From positions 1-21,648 of the forward strand of contig WOGZ01000451.1 of assembly GCA_009733775.1 (NCBI GenBank): a stretch of DNA of 21,648 nt, read 5' to 3'. Shown piece after piece: positions 1 to 9,236 of the stretch (its first letter is position 1; every line of letters begins with the position of its first letter). The notes under the pieces were generated by a model. It worked only from the letters and a program-made list of their open reading frames with translations, had not been told where the DNA came from and did no database searches. The translations under genes and the position numbers were made by a program. Source of the DNA: Alectoria sarmentosa. Its lineage: Eukaryota > Ascomycota > Lecanoromycetes > Lecanorales > Parmeliaceae.

Positions 1-1767
1 TCTTTTATTTATTCGCAATTTCTTTTATTCTTTTTTATTATTAACACATTTTTTTGTTTAAGCTCTTTAACGATTATATATATATTTTTTAAATTTATTA
101 TTAAAGTTTCGTTTTATTGAACAATACATAAGCGAAATAAATTATTATCGAAAACTTTTATTTTCATTTAATTTAAATTCGTTTAAAGAAAGATAATTTT
201 AATTTTATAAAAAATATTAATTTAATTAATAATTTTAATTTATTAAAAATGTAACATAATTATAAGCAAAATATTATAACGACGAACGTAATTATTTTTT
301 ACGCGAAAAACGTTTTTATTAAATGAACACTTAAAAGTAAATGTAAACGAATTTTAATAATAATTAAATAATGATTATAAACGTTATTTGAAACGCGATG
401 TCTTTTTTTAATAATTATTTTTTCTTTTTAAACGATTATGAGAGTATTGATAAAATTATGTTTTAAAACATCGTTTTACGAAAAATACGCGAAATCTTTA
501 AAATGATAATTATTATGATTTTTTCAAACATCGTTTTTATTTTTTTTCAAAAAAGTTATATCGTTCATTTTCGCTTCAAAATTTCTTTAAATATTATTAT
601 TTAATTTTTTTGCGATATCATAAATGAATTCGATTTAATCGAATTATTATATATAATTAAATTAATTTTTTAAAACGAGATCTCGATATAAAATCGTTAT
701 GATATCGAAATTATTAATTATATATTTCAAAATATTCGCAAAGATTTTAAATCGTTTAATAACATAATTATATGCTTTTGTGACGATTTTCGTTAAATTT
801 TATTAATTATTAAAGGCGTTAAGTCAGAGCGTATCGTTATATTTATTTTGAAAATCTCATATTTATAAAATCACATTTAAATTCTCAGATTCACGAAAAA
901 TATAAAATTTCGTAATTCAAATTTAATTAAATAAGATCGTGCTGATATGAAAACATTCGCAAATAATTTTTTAAATATAAATAATAAAATTTAAATAAAT
1001 ATAAAAAAATGAGAGATTATTAATTAATTCATCGATTAATTATTAAATAACATTATTATAAACTTGATTGATGTTATTTATCGCGATTTGAATTTATATT
1101 AAACATTTAATTTTTATATCTTTAAAGCGATTCTTTACACCTTTAATAAAAACGTCGTTCAATTTAATAATTAAATTTTTAATAAATTCTTTAAAATCAA
1201 AACGATGTGTATTAATCGTGATCAAATCGTTAATGAAAAAGATAACTTTTTTTTATCGAATTAATAAACGTTTTTAAATTAATCTTTGTATTATTTCATT
1301 ATTTAAAATTGAAAAAGAATTATATAATAATGTTATTAAGAAATTTATAACAATTATAAAACTTATATAATGAAACACGCTTATAAATTAAATATATTGA
1401 ATTTAAAATATTCGATTATTATATTTTTGAAAACGAATATAATAATAAACGTTATTATATATCACGCATATCTTTTACTCCGCCCGATTCGAATAATTTA
1501 TATATTTTCTTTCAACGCATTCAATATTCAATTCGTTTAATTTTTAACATAACGATTAATAAATCGCAAAATTAGTTTTTATAATAAATCGATTTATGTT
1601 TATAATCGAAGGTCTTCGTTTATAATTAATTGTATATAATCTTAAATCGAGTTATTAATAAAATCGATTTATTTATTATAATTTTAAACGATTTATTAAG
1701 AAGATAATCGAATTATTTAATCAAATGTATTAAAAATAAGATTATTAAGCAGGTGCTTTTTATATAG
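1..1767 (+). pseudogene. Helitron PIF1-type helicase, RIP-degraded, 5' end outside window
   Basis: In life this was the ATP-dependent 5'-3' DNA helicase domain of a rolling-circle (Helitron) transposase. Frame 2 carries the motifs in order. Walker A is at 434-457, now DYESIDKI where the family has GYGGTGKT. A relic of the HSRFKI motif lies near 569-586. Walker B is at 662-682, with Trp now TAA (671-673) and Asp now Asn (674-676) beside a kept Glu. The GGDFRQ motif is at 779-796, read CDDFR-stop, followed by I-L-L-I-I-K-G-V-K. DQIVNEK is at 1220-1240. The frame then shifts once (between about 1250 and 1330) and continues with TINKSQ at 1552-1569, where the following Gln is TAG (1573-1575), and the HGQLYVALSR block at about 1621-1653. 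A stop at 1765-1767 fits the C-terminus. The Rep (HUH) nuclease part is not visible; 1-430 shows only weak linker-like sequence. A cellular PIF1 gene is unlikely given the RIP load and neighbours. Confidence 0.88.
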
Positions 1768-1860
1768 CAATAAAAGTAAATTATATATGCATAAAAAAGC
1801 AAGCAAAGTTCGCTTGATCGACGTTATTTAAATTCGTTTCGCCTTTATTTACCTTAAGTA
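1744..1860. other. Weakly RIPed island after the helicase; possible Helitron 3' end
   Basis: This short stretch keeps CpA, TpG and GC pairs (aagcaggtgc, tatatgcat, gcaagcaaag) that are rare on both sides. It holds a small inverted repeat, CAAGC (1800-1804) and GCTTG (1812-1816) with a 7-nt loop, and a tighter AAGCA/TGCTT pair at 1747-1758. Helitrons end in a short hairpin followed by CTRR. A hairpin is present, but I see no CTRR at the expected distance, so the terminus is not established. It could equally be unique host sequence. Confidence 0.25.
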
Positions 1861-2640
1861 TCATGAATTTAATTTATAAATCTTAACTTATTAATTTTAT
1901 AAAATCGTTGATTAATTTGTTATTAATATCAAGAAGATCGCTCACTTTCATTAATTTTTAAAATAATTTTTTACTTTATTTATTTGTTGAGTTATAATTT
2001 CTTTTAAAAGACAATTAAAGAATTCTTTAATTTATATTTAAAAGATATTAATCATTTTGTTCGCTTTTTTCACGTCAAAAATTATTTCGACGTCTATTAA
2101 AAGTTTTTAAAAGAAATTGATTGATATAAAAGTTGATGAAAAGATCAATTTTTGTAAAATCTAATACGATTATCATTAATTCATTTTTGTTTATAAATAA
2201 TAATTCGATAACATTAAAGTCGATATTTATAAGTGATTAAACACATTTTCAATTTAATAAAATTTTTCGTATTTTTATTAAAAATAAACTTAAAATCGCA
2301 TTTGCATCGATTTAATTATAAAATTTATCGAAAAAACGCGAAAAATAAAATAGATTTAACGATTTAAAGTCGTTTAATAATGTTATTAATGTTATCGATA
2401 ATAATAATTAATCACGATTTAATATTTAAAATCTCGAATTCTTTCACTTTAACGTTTTAAAGTTATATAATTTTAAATATGTGATTTATAATTATAAAGA
2501 AATTATTTTTACAAAGGTTTACATTTTTAATAAGCGTGTTTATAATTATGTTTTATTTATCGACGAAATCATTGTTAAAAAAAATCTTTTTTTTTATTTT
2601 CGAGATTTAACATTAAATTGATATTTCGAAAAAATCGACG
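1861..2640. other. AT-rich spacer, no recognisable gene
   Basis: Both strands were read. Stops are dense in all frames and no transposon motif persists. A minus-strand stretch at about 2040-2100 reads LIDVEIIFDVKKAN, superficially like the DVKGAF box of fungal LINE reverse transcriptases, but nothing around it supports this. The 5' LTR of the following Ty3/gypsy element should lie here or just downstream, but no copy of an LTR could be matched by eye. Confidence 0.4.
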
Positions 2641-2849
2641 ATTTCAAATGAAAAGTCTTTAAAAATATAACATTAATCGATTTTATCGATTAATTAATAT
2701 TATAATTTAAGATGAATATAATTAAAATAATTAACAAATTGTATATCGAGAAATATTCTTTTGAAAACGTTATTAAGAAACGCGATTTTTAAAAATATTT
2801 ATAAAACGTTTAATTATACGTTATAATATTAAATGTAAATAATTATCAC

Positions 2850-2866
2850 GCTCATTTAATGTGAGC
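2850..2866. repeat. Short inverted repeat upstream of gag
   Basis: GCTCA (2850-2854) and TGAGC (2862-2866) face each other across a 7-nt loop, with flanking TTAT and ATAA extending the symmetry imperfectly. It sits in very AT-rich DNA and keeps a CpA and a TpG. No function is assigned; it may be chance. Confidence 0.3.
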
Positions 2867-3021
2867 ATAATAAAATCTTAACGTCGAAATTCGATTAATA
2901 ATATTAATATTAACGTTTATTATAATTGTGTAAACGTTTATAAAAAAATTAAAAATAAAAAAAGATTTATAAAAGACAATAAACGAGCGTCGACGAATTA
3001 ATCGTTCGAAATAAATCGATA

Positions 3022-4161
3022 ATGCATAATTTAAACAATAAAATTAATATTAATATAATAAAATTTAATAATAAAATTTCAATGTTAGTAAATCTTTTTT
3101 TTATTAAAATAAAATTAATCGCTTATAATATCAATTTCAACAATTTAATTAATCATATTATTAATATAATAATCGTTAAATATTATTTCTTTATAATCGA
3201 TAAAATGATTATTAAGCGATTTAAAAAATATATTAATTATATTAAAATGAATATGTTAATCGCAAAGGATATTCATTTTTTTTTATAAAAGAAATCTCAA
3301 AATTAATTACAAATCATCGGTTTTTAAAATAAATCATTGATAATTACGATTTTAATAATCGATGTTATTTAATCGACGAAGATTTTTCAACAATTCAATT
3401 ATTTTTTTCGTTAATTAAATAATAATAAAAACAATTCGAATTATCGAGATAATTCGAATTATCGAAAAAATCGTAATTTTTTCTTTCGAGAAAGAAAAGG
3501 TTTTCAATTTGATAACAATTCGAAATAACGATATTAATAAAATATCAATTATGCTTCTCCTCAATCAACGATCGTTTATTATAAAAATTTTCAAAATTTA
3601 TATTTAAAAGACGATTATGAAATATATTAATTCGATGAATTTTAAAATGAGAAATTCGATTTTATTTCGAATAGTTTCGAATATTATATTAATGTTAATA
3701 ATGAATTATTAATATTTATAAATTAATTTAAAAACGATAAAAAGAACGTTAATATTGATATTAACGCTCATTATGCGTTAACGAATTATTTTAATTCGTA
3801 TTTTATAAAGTTATAATTAATAAAATTTAAAACGTGTCAAAAATGTAAAAAATGTTTTTTTTCGAAAAACAAATTGTATATTTATTTCAAAATTTGCAAA
3901 AATAAGATTAAAAACATTAATAAAATCGTTTTTAATTTCGTAATCGATGATTTCAAAAATGTTATTTTTAACGATAATTCGAAAATCGCATTTATTATTT
4001 TCGTCACGAAGATTATAATAATTTTTATTAATAATAATAAAATTGTTAATAACGAGCAAAAAGAGATCGAAGAAACGATATATTTTATAAATCTCGATTA
4101 TTTTATCATTGAATCAATATCGAAAAAGGCATCGAATATAAAACTCGTTTTCAAAAAATAA
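3022..4161 (+). pseudogene. gag: gag of Ty3/gypsy element 1, with C-terminal zinc finger
   Basis: Gag packages element RNA into virus-like particles. One frame (frame 1) runs from 3022 with scattered TAA stops and no frameshift. Residues are Asn/Lys-rich. An Arg/Asn-rich basic segment at about 3430-3500 contains the hexapeptide duplication NSNYRD/NSNYRK. A zinc-finger relic follows at 3835-3897: TGT (3835), TGT (3844), then Tyr (3883, formerly His by a C-to-T change) and TGC (3895), i.e. C-x2-C-x12-H-x3-C. This finger just upstream of the protease is also seen in the second gypsy element. An acidic stretch (NNEQKEIEE, about 4048-4074) then leads to the protease. The true gag start lies upstream of 3022, possibly near 2640, but is not readable. 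The 3022 ATG is only the first of a stop-free run. Confidence 0.75.
3433..3465. repeat. 18-nt direct repeat that is also a near-perfect palindrome
   Basis: AATTCGAATTATC (3433-3445) and its exact reverse complement (3448-3460) flank a 2-nt centre. The same bases form a direct repeat of AATTCGAATTATCGA with an 18-nt period (3433-3447 and 3451-3465). In the gag frame it encodes the duplicated hexapeptide NSNYRD/NSNYRK, so a coding duplication is enough to explain it; the palindrome is probably incidental. Confidence 0.6.
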
Positions 4162-4585
4162 CATTTCGTTATTTTGATAATGTTTTTTGTTTTGCGAAAA
4201 GTTAAAATTATTATATGCGTGAATTCAAGATATATTATATCGTTAATTAATAAATTTTTTTTAAAAGAAATTTTGTTAAATGTTTTAATTAAAAGAATTA
4301 AAATGAATATCAATATTAAAGAAATCGATATTTTTAAATATATAATTAATGATTATTGTTTCTTCGATTTATACATTTTTAACATATTTAATAATTAATA
4401 ATTAATAATTTATATATATAAAAAAATGTATATTGTCGATAATCTCAGAGCAAAAATGTTTTTAAAAACGAATATTTTAAATTTAAAACGTATAAACATT
4501 AACGTTAATAAGAATAAATTATTAATTAAAAATTGTAATAATTTAATAATGAATATTCAACTCAAGATTAAAAATAACGTTAACA
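4162..4585 (+). pseudogene. Retropepsin (aspartic protease) of Ty3/gypsy element 1
   Basis: This domain would have processed the Gag-Pol polyprotein. It is in the same frame as gag. The active-site block at 4216-4248 reads C-V-N-S-R-Y-I-I-S-L-I, where the family has C-[LV]-D-[ST]-G-x-T-x-S-L-[IV]. The catalytic Asp is Asn (4222-4224) and the invariant Gly is Arg (4228-4230), both G-to-A changes. It continues with K-F-F-L-K, and after two adjacent stops with YIVDNLRAKMFLKTNI (4429-4476), the conserved C-terminal half of these fungal retropepsins (family form V-D-[DN]-L-[RK]-A-K-L-L-I-G-x-D). The enzyme is inactive as it stands. Confidence 0.88.
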
Positions 4586-4586
4586 T

Positions 4587-4967
4587 ATGATAAATAATAC
4601 GCAATCAAAAAAAATTGCGATCTTTTTTAAATCGATAATAAAAATATTTATCGAATTACGTATTTTAACGCTTTTGTTAAATAAAGATTATTTATTTGAA
4701 TTTAATTATGCGAAAACTTATATTCATATAATAAACGCCGAAATTTCTTTTATTTATATTAAAAACGATATTAATATTGTTAAAGTCTTATTTTGATATT
4801 TTAATTTAAACATTATTATTAAATATAATATCGATTTATATTTCGTTGTTTATTTAAACGATCACGATTTAATAACGAAAAATCGGAAATTGAGAATTAA
4901 CGTGTTGAAAGATAATTTCGATATTAAAATAAATAACGATATTTTGATGTGTAACATCGAGAAATAA
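4587..4967 (+). pseudogene. Protease-RT linker of Ty3/gypsy element 1
   Basis: Frame 0, one TGA inside (4794-4796). It matches the conserved linker of fungal gypsy pol proteins. A segment follows the pattern [RK]-D-Y-[LM]-F-E-x-[NS]-Y (here NKDYLFEFNY), then A-x-[IV]-[VI]-[ND]-A-x-[IVM]-S-F-[IV], then [RK]-N-D-[IT]-[ND] (here KNDIN). It follows the protease after a frame change and precedes the RT. It has no enzymatic role of its own. Confidence 0.75.
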
Positions 4968-5071
4968 ATTGTTAATTTGAAAATCTTAATAATCGAATAC
5001 GTCGATATTTAAAATAACATCGATGAAATTATAAACGTTTTAAAAATAATTTTATGAAAATCAATTTAAAC

Positions 5072-5940
5072 ATTGATTGAAATTTCACGTCGATTTTCAA
5101 ATTCGCTTAAAAACTTTATTCGTTTAACGCGATAAACAAAAAAGCAATTAATGAGAAATTCGATAAATTATATACGTAAGATAAAATGAAATAAATAACG
5201 AAATTTATTCTTTTTTTTGATTTATGTTTATGATTTAAAAAACGATATTTAAAGAGTCGAAAAATTTGTTAAAGATGAAATTAAAAGTAATTGTAAATAT
5301 TCGTAAATTTAATCGAATTATTATCACGAATTTTTATTTATTATCGTTATAAGACGATATAATTAATTTGTTATAAAATATAAAATGTATTAATATCTTC
5401 GATGATTTTTTTTTTTTTTTCAATTTAATATTTAATTTAAAGATTAACATAAATAAATAATCGTTTTTTATTAAAAATTCAAATATTTTAAAGTCGTTAT
5501 AATGAATTTTAAAAATTCGTTATTATACGTATAACGTATTATAAATAAAGAATTAAAATCTTTTAAAAACTTCGTTAAAGTTTATGTTGACGATTTAATA
5601 ACATTTTTAAAAAAAATTCGAATTGCATATTAAACATCTTCGCAAATTCTTTTAATTATTAAAAAAAATTAAAAATTATTATTAATTTAAAAAAGACATT
5701 TTTGAATTATTTAAGCGTTATTTTTTTTAAACAAAAAATCGATATTTTTGAATTTATTATAATGCAGAAGTGAATCGAAATTTTAATAAATATTAAATTT
5801 TTTATTGATTTCGAGGCTTTAAAGCATTATCTCAAATTAACGAAATAAATGAAAATTAAAATTGCGTATTATGCGTAAAAGGCGAAATCTTTTTAATAAA
5901 AAAAAATCTTTTTATTAAAAGAGTCGTTTGTCGTTGAAAA
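5072..5940 (+). pseudogene. Reverse transcriptase of Ty3/gypsy element 1
   Basis: This is the RNA-dependent DNA polymerase domain. A first segment in frame 2 (5072-5270) ends in a relic of the F-D-K-L block (INEKFDKL) and the P-F-S-[FY]-P-V-F-V-V-W block, with Trp now TGA. Frame 1 (5281-5420) gives [VI]-V-N-I-R-K-F-N (family VVDIRGLN), then L-L-[stop]-D-D-I-I and N-I-F-D-D with catalytic Asp at 5401-5403. Frame 0 (5421-5625) gives Q-F-N-I-[stop]-F-K-D, V-V-I-M-N-F-K-N-S (family VAVMGFKNS), Y-V-stop, and the active-site box Y-V-D-D at 5583-5594, fully preserved. The connection (5693-5940, frame 2) matches the Y-P-S-V-x-L-L-G-Q-K-V-D and L-T-G-W blocks, with Trp at TAA and Gly at Lys. The frame change inside the run of 14 T at 5407-5420 is a homopolymer indel. 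Confidence 0.95.
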
Positions 5941-6061
5941 ATAAAAATAATAAAAATTCATCAAAAGAATTTTTATCGATAAAAAATAATTGTTATTTAA
6001 TTTTTTTCGTTTATTATAAAAAAATTTCTTTTTATCGAACTTTTTAATATGTTTTAATCGA

Positions 6062-6600
6062 AAATAATAAATTTATATCGATATCAACGCTTTTAAAAAG
6101 CGTGATTTCGATATTTATATATATCATATCAAAAATAATTTCGAAAATAATGATTTTTTTAAAAGCGACATCATATTAATATTGTTTCTTTTTAAATCGT
6201 TAAATAACGACGAATTTTGTTATTAATTAATTAAGTTGAAAGTTATCGAATTAATTTAAATAATTCGTAAAATTAAACATTATATTAACAATTTATTATA
6301 TATTATAATCGTTTATATAAATCATTTAATAATAATTAATATTATTAAATAAATTAATTTAACATTATTTTCGATAAATAAATTAAATTTACGCTTGATA
6401 AAAATATCATAATATTTATTATAATTTAAATTTAATGTTCGTTATAAATTTAATAAATAACATATAATATCGAATGTTTTCTTTAAACTTATAAGTAAAT
6501 CGACATTTAAAAAAGATATATTAATTTTGAAAAAAGATATCTTTAACGAAATATTTATTTTTAACGAATTTTTAATAAAGATGTCGAAAGAATTTAAAGT
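6062..6600 (+). pseudogene. RNase H domain of Ty3/gypsy element 1
   Basis: This domain would have removed the RNA strand of RNA:DNA hybrids during replication. It is in frame 2, continuous with the RT connection. The first catalytic Asp is kept in YIDINAFKKRDF (GAT, 6080-6082). The Glu of the family T-E-L-E-V-A-G-L block is Lys (AAG, 6233-6235). The V-Y-T-D-H block reads V-Y-I-N-H (Asp to Asn). KLNLRLIKISQYL (family KLNLRLVRASQYL) and H-I-I-S-N-V (family HIVPDALSR) follow. Losses are all G-to-A or C-to-T. Confidence 0.9.
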
Positions 6601-6639
6601 GAGAATTTAAGCTTTTTATATTAAAAATAAAAAATAAAT

Positions 6640-7800
6640 TAAAATATAAAAAATGTTAAAAAATGAGAATTTAATTTCTAATATTCAATTTTATTTCATT
6701 AACGACTTATTATATTTTACGAACTTTTTTGATAAAATGTGACTTTATTTATTTAAAAAGTTTGAAAAGAAAATTTTTTAATAAATATATAATGAAAATG
6801 TATATATCGAATTTAATAAAACGTATAAAGTGATTATAAGTAATTATTTTTTAAAAAAAAAATTTCGTCGATTTTTTCGTTATATTTATTATTATCATAA
6901 ATGTAACATTGATTAAATAAAACGTTATGCGAAATATGATTTATTTATTTTTATAATCGAGTCGTCAATATCGTATCACACAATTATCGTTGATTTCATA
7001 TTAACATTATTAAAAATAATAAAGAAAATAAACATTATTATATTAATAATTTACAAATTTTTCAAAAGAATTATTTTTATTTTTAATAAAGATATTTTTT
7101 TAGCGGAAGATTAAGTCGAAGCTTTTTTGAATAAAATTATTAATTGAGATTTGTTAATAACATTTATTTTTAATCGCGATAGAAAATTTATATTAATTTT
7201 TTAAAAATTCATTTTCAAAAAATTAAACGTTAACTTTTTAATTAATATGATATATCATTTATAAATTAATAATTAATTAAAAAAAATTAATTAAATGATT
7301 GAAATTGTTTTGCGTTATTAATTAACGAATAATTTCATCGTCGATTAAATAAAATATTTATCGCGTTTGCGTAATATATTTAATAATTTATCGAATTCGA
7401 TCATAAAATTAAATGCAAATAAAATCGTTTATGATTATCGTTTTCGCGATATTTTTTTATTGTTAACTTTAAATTAAATTCGAGATAACGAGTTTTCATC
7501 GAAACGATTTATTAATATTAAAGATATCAAAAAACAATCGTTTAAATCAACGTTAAAATAAAAATTGTTTACGATTTTTATTATCGATTAATTTTTTTTA
7601 ACGAAGGAGAAGAGGTTTTTTTGAAATTTTATCATAAATATAATTTATTTAAAAATTTTAATTTCAAATTTGTTAATCAAAGAGTCGATTTATTTAAGAT
7701 TTTTTGAAAAATCGACGTATTTACTTATTAATAAATTCATTTTATTATATTAATTACGTAATTCGAATCAGCGTTTAAAAATAAAGATTTATATCGTCGT
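6640..7800 (+). pseudogene. Integrase of Ty3/gypsy element 1 with GPY/F module
   Basis: This enzyme would have inserted the cDNA into the host genome. It is in the same frame 2 as RNase H. An HHCC zinc-binding relic is seen: both His positions read Tyr, and the C-x2-C reads Y-H-K-C with TGT at 6902-6904. In the core, the first Asp is kept in I-V-D-F-I-L (6992-6994). The second lies in F-N-R-D-R-K-F (family SDRDRKF), with catalytic Asp changed to Asn (7172-7174). The third, Glu of the family G-Q-S-E-R block, is AAA (7280-7282). Residues 7172 and 7280 are exactly 36 codons apart, the D-35-E spacing. V/I-E-I-V-L-R-Y follows at 7298-7318. A GPY/F module in frame 1 (7672-7790) reads NQRVDLFKIF, family NQRVGPFKIL. 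Two of three catalytic residues are lost. Confidence 0.92.
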
Positions 7801-7861
7801 TTTGCTCGATTTAATTATTTATTAATAATCATTAAATTTAATGAAAAAATAATATAAATAT

Positions 7862-8040
7862 GTTATAAAAAAGTTAATTGATAAGCGTTAACGACGTTAT
7901 GAAACGAAAAAGTCGATAATTGAATATCTCGTACGATAATTAAAATGAGATTCAGAATTCGATTAATAATACGACGACGATTTATTAAAAAACGTAAAAA
8001 ATTTAATTAACGAATATGAAAAAATTCACACGTTCGAGCA
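7862..8040 (+). pseudogene. C-terminal chromodomain of Ty3/gypsy element 1
   Basis: Frame 2. The sequence runs V-I-K-K-L-I-D-K-R, then R-R-Y-E-T-K-K-S-I-I-E-Y-L-V-R (ending about 7936), stop (Trp), L-K, stop (Trp), D-S-E-F-D, two stops, Y-D-D-D-L-L-K-N-V-K-N-L-I-N-E-Y-E. This matches the fungal chromodomain pattern Y-x-V-E-x-[LI]-[LI]-x-x-R, E-Y-L-V-[RK]-W-x-[GN]-[YW], N-L-x-N-A-x-x-L-[IL]-x-E-[YF]. In chromoviruses this domain steers integration to methylated-H3K9 heterochromatin. Its aromatic-cage Trp codons are now stops. A basic tail runs to about 8170 without a recognisable domain. Confidence 0.88.
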
Positions 8041-8170
8041 GCAAATCTTAAAACGTGATTGATTTTAAAAAAATGTTAAATTTATGATCGTTTTAATTAA
8101 CACGTTTTCGCAATAATATATAAAACGTAATAAATCGAAAAAGATCGTTAATGCTTTTAATATTAATTAT

Positions 8171-9236
8171 GATGATTTTTAATCGTAATTAATATACTCG
8201 TTTAAGCATTATAAAGATATTAAATTATTATTTTAAAACGTTAAAATAAATGTTTATTATTTAATTATAAATATGTTTATTAAAAATGAATTTATAATTA
8301 ATTAACTCGATAAACAATCGTATTAAAACGAAAATAAGATTTGACGCGAGGTTTTATATTATTGATTGGTTTTTTTAACATTAAATATTTCGTGATTGTT
8401 ATTCATTTTATTATTTTTATTTAATAATCGTTTTATTTATTAATTCAATTATGATAAATTTTATTAATATTAATAAAAAATTAATTAAGTCGAAAAAGCA
8501 AAAAAAAAAATTATTCATTATATAATTTATCGAAAAGATTGTCGAATTAATGATTATTTTAATTAATAATATTCGAAATATAATAAATAATGATATCGTT
8601 TTAAAATTAATGTCGAAGAAGCATTTATTAATAAGCGAAAGAAGATATTAAGCGTGAGAGTTAAAGAGTTAAAGTTATTATAAAAAAATATATGTGTGAT
8701 TATAAGATTTTATTTTCGTTGATTTAAAGAAAATAAATATCTCATTAATATTGAATTAATTTATAAAGAAATTTAAATTTAAGAATGCAAAAGATTATTT
8801 TTTTGTTGAAACATTATTATTTAATTTTTTTATTTATAAGATAATAAAGACGTAAATCTTATAACGAAAAAAAAGAAAACGATAATTAAAAGTCTTTTAA
8901 ATAATTAAACACATTATTATAAATAAAATAAATATAAATGCGATAATAAACGAATTTAAGCGCGATGAGATTAAGAACATTATATATATATAATTATATC
9001 GTTTATATAACGATTAAAAAATTAAATAAATAAAATCAATTAATTTGAATTTTTAAAAGATCGAAAAAAGGATAAAATTTTATAGATTTAAAAAAAAAGT
9101 AATTCTATTTCATTTACGAAAAGAAATTTTTTATTATTTATACATAACGAATAACGATTTATATATATTATTGTTTTTACAATTTGCGTTAATAAAGTAA
9201 ATCTTTATTAAACGTTTTAATTTAATCGATAATTAA
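8171..9236. other. Unassigned AT-rich stretch
   Basis: Nothing was recognised. Some + strand runs look faintly coding (for example V-E-E-A-F-I-N-K-R-K-K at about 8611-8643), with charged residues, but frames are broken and no family motif appears. 9000-9140 has poly-A runs and few CpG (ttttatagatttaaaaaaaa). It could be the tail and 3' non-coding part of element 1, or the 5' leader of the next frame. Confidence 0.4.

Larger units (their letters stand above)
2640..8170 (+). mobile_element. Ty3/gypsy (chromovirus-type) LTR retrotransposon, RIP-degraded, internal region
   Basis: This is a full gag-PR-RT-RH-IN-chromodomain order on one strand. Protease before RT and integrase after RNase H defines Ty3/gypsy rather than Ty1/copia. 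Frames used are: frame 1 from 3022 to 4585, frame 0 from 4587 to 4967, frame 2 from 5072 to about 5270, frame 1 to 5420, frame 0 to 5625, frame 2 from 5693 to about 7400, then frame 1 (7672-7790) and frame 2 (7862-8030). There are only a handful of indels; nearly all the damage is C-to-T and G-to-A change. Limits are approximate because LTRs were not recognised. The 3' LTR may be the segment at 10490-10700, which would put the 9237-10440 frame inside the element. Domains are given separately. Confidence 0.9.

Noticed and set aside
2041..2160. Minus-strand LIDVEIIFDVKKAN resembling a LINE reverse transcriptase box
   Set aside because: No neighbouring RT block (SFL, GxPQGSPxSP, FMDD) could be found on that strand; likely chance.
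3817..4313. Minus-strand open frames of 80 and 71 codons
   Set aside because: They are antisense to the gag-protease frame of element 1, whose motifs fix the coding strand as +.
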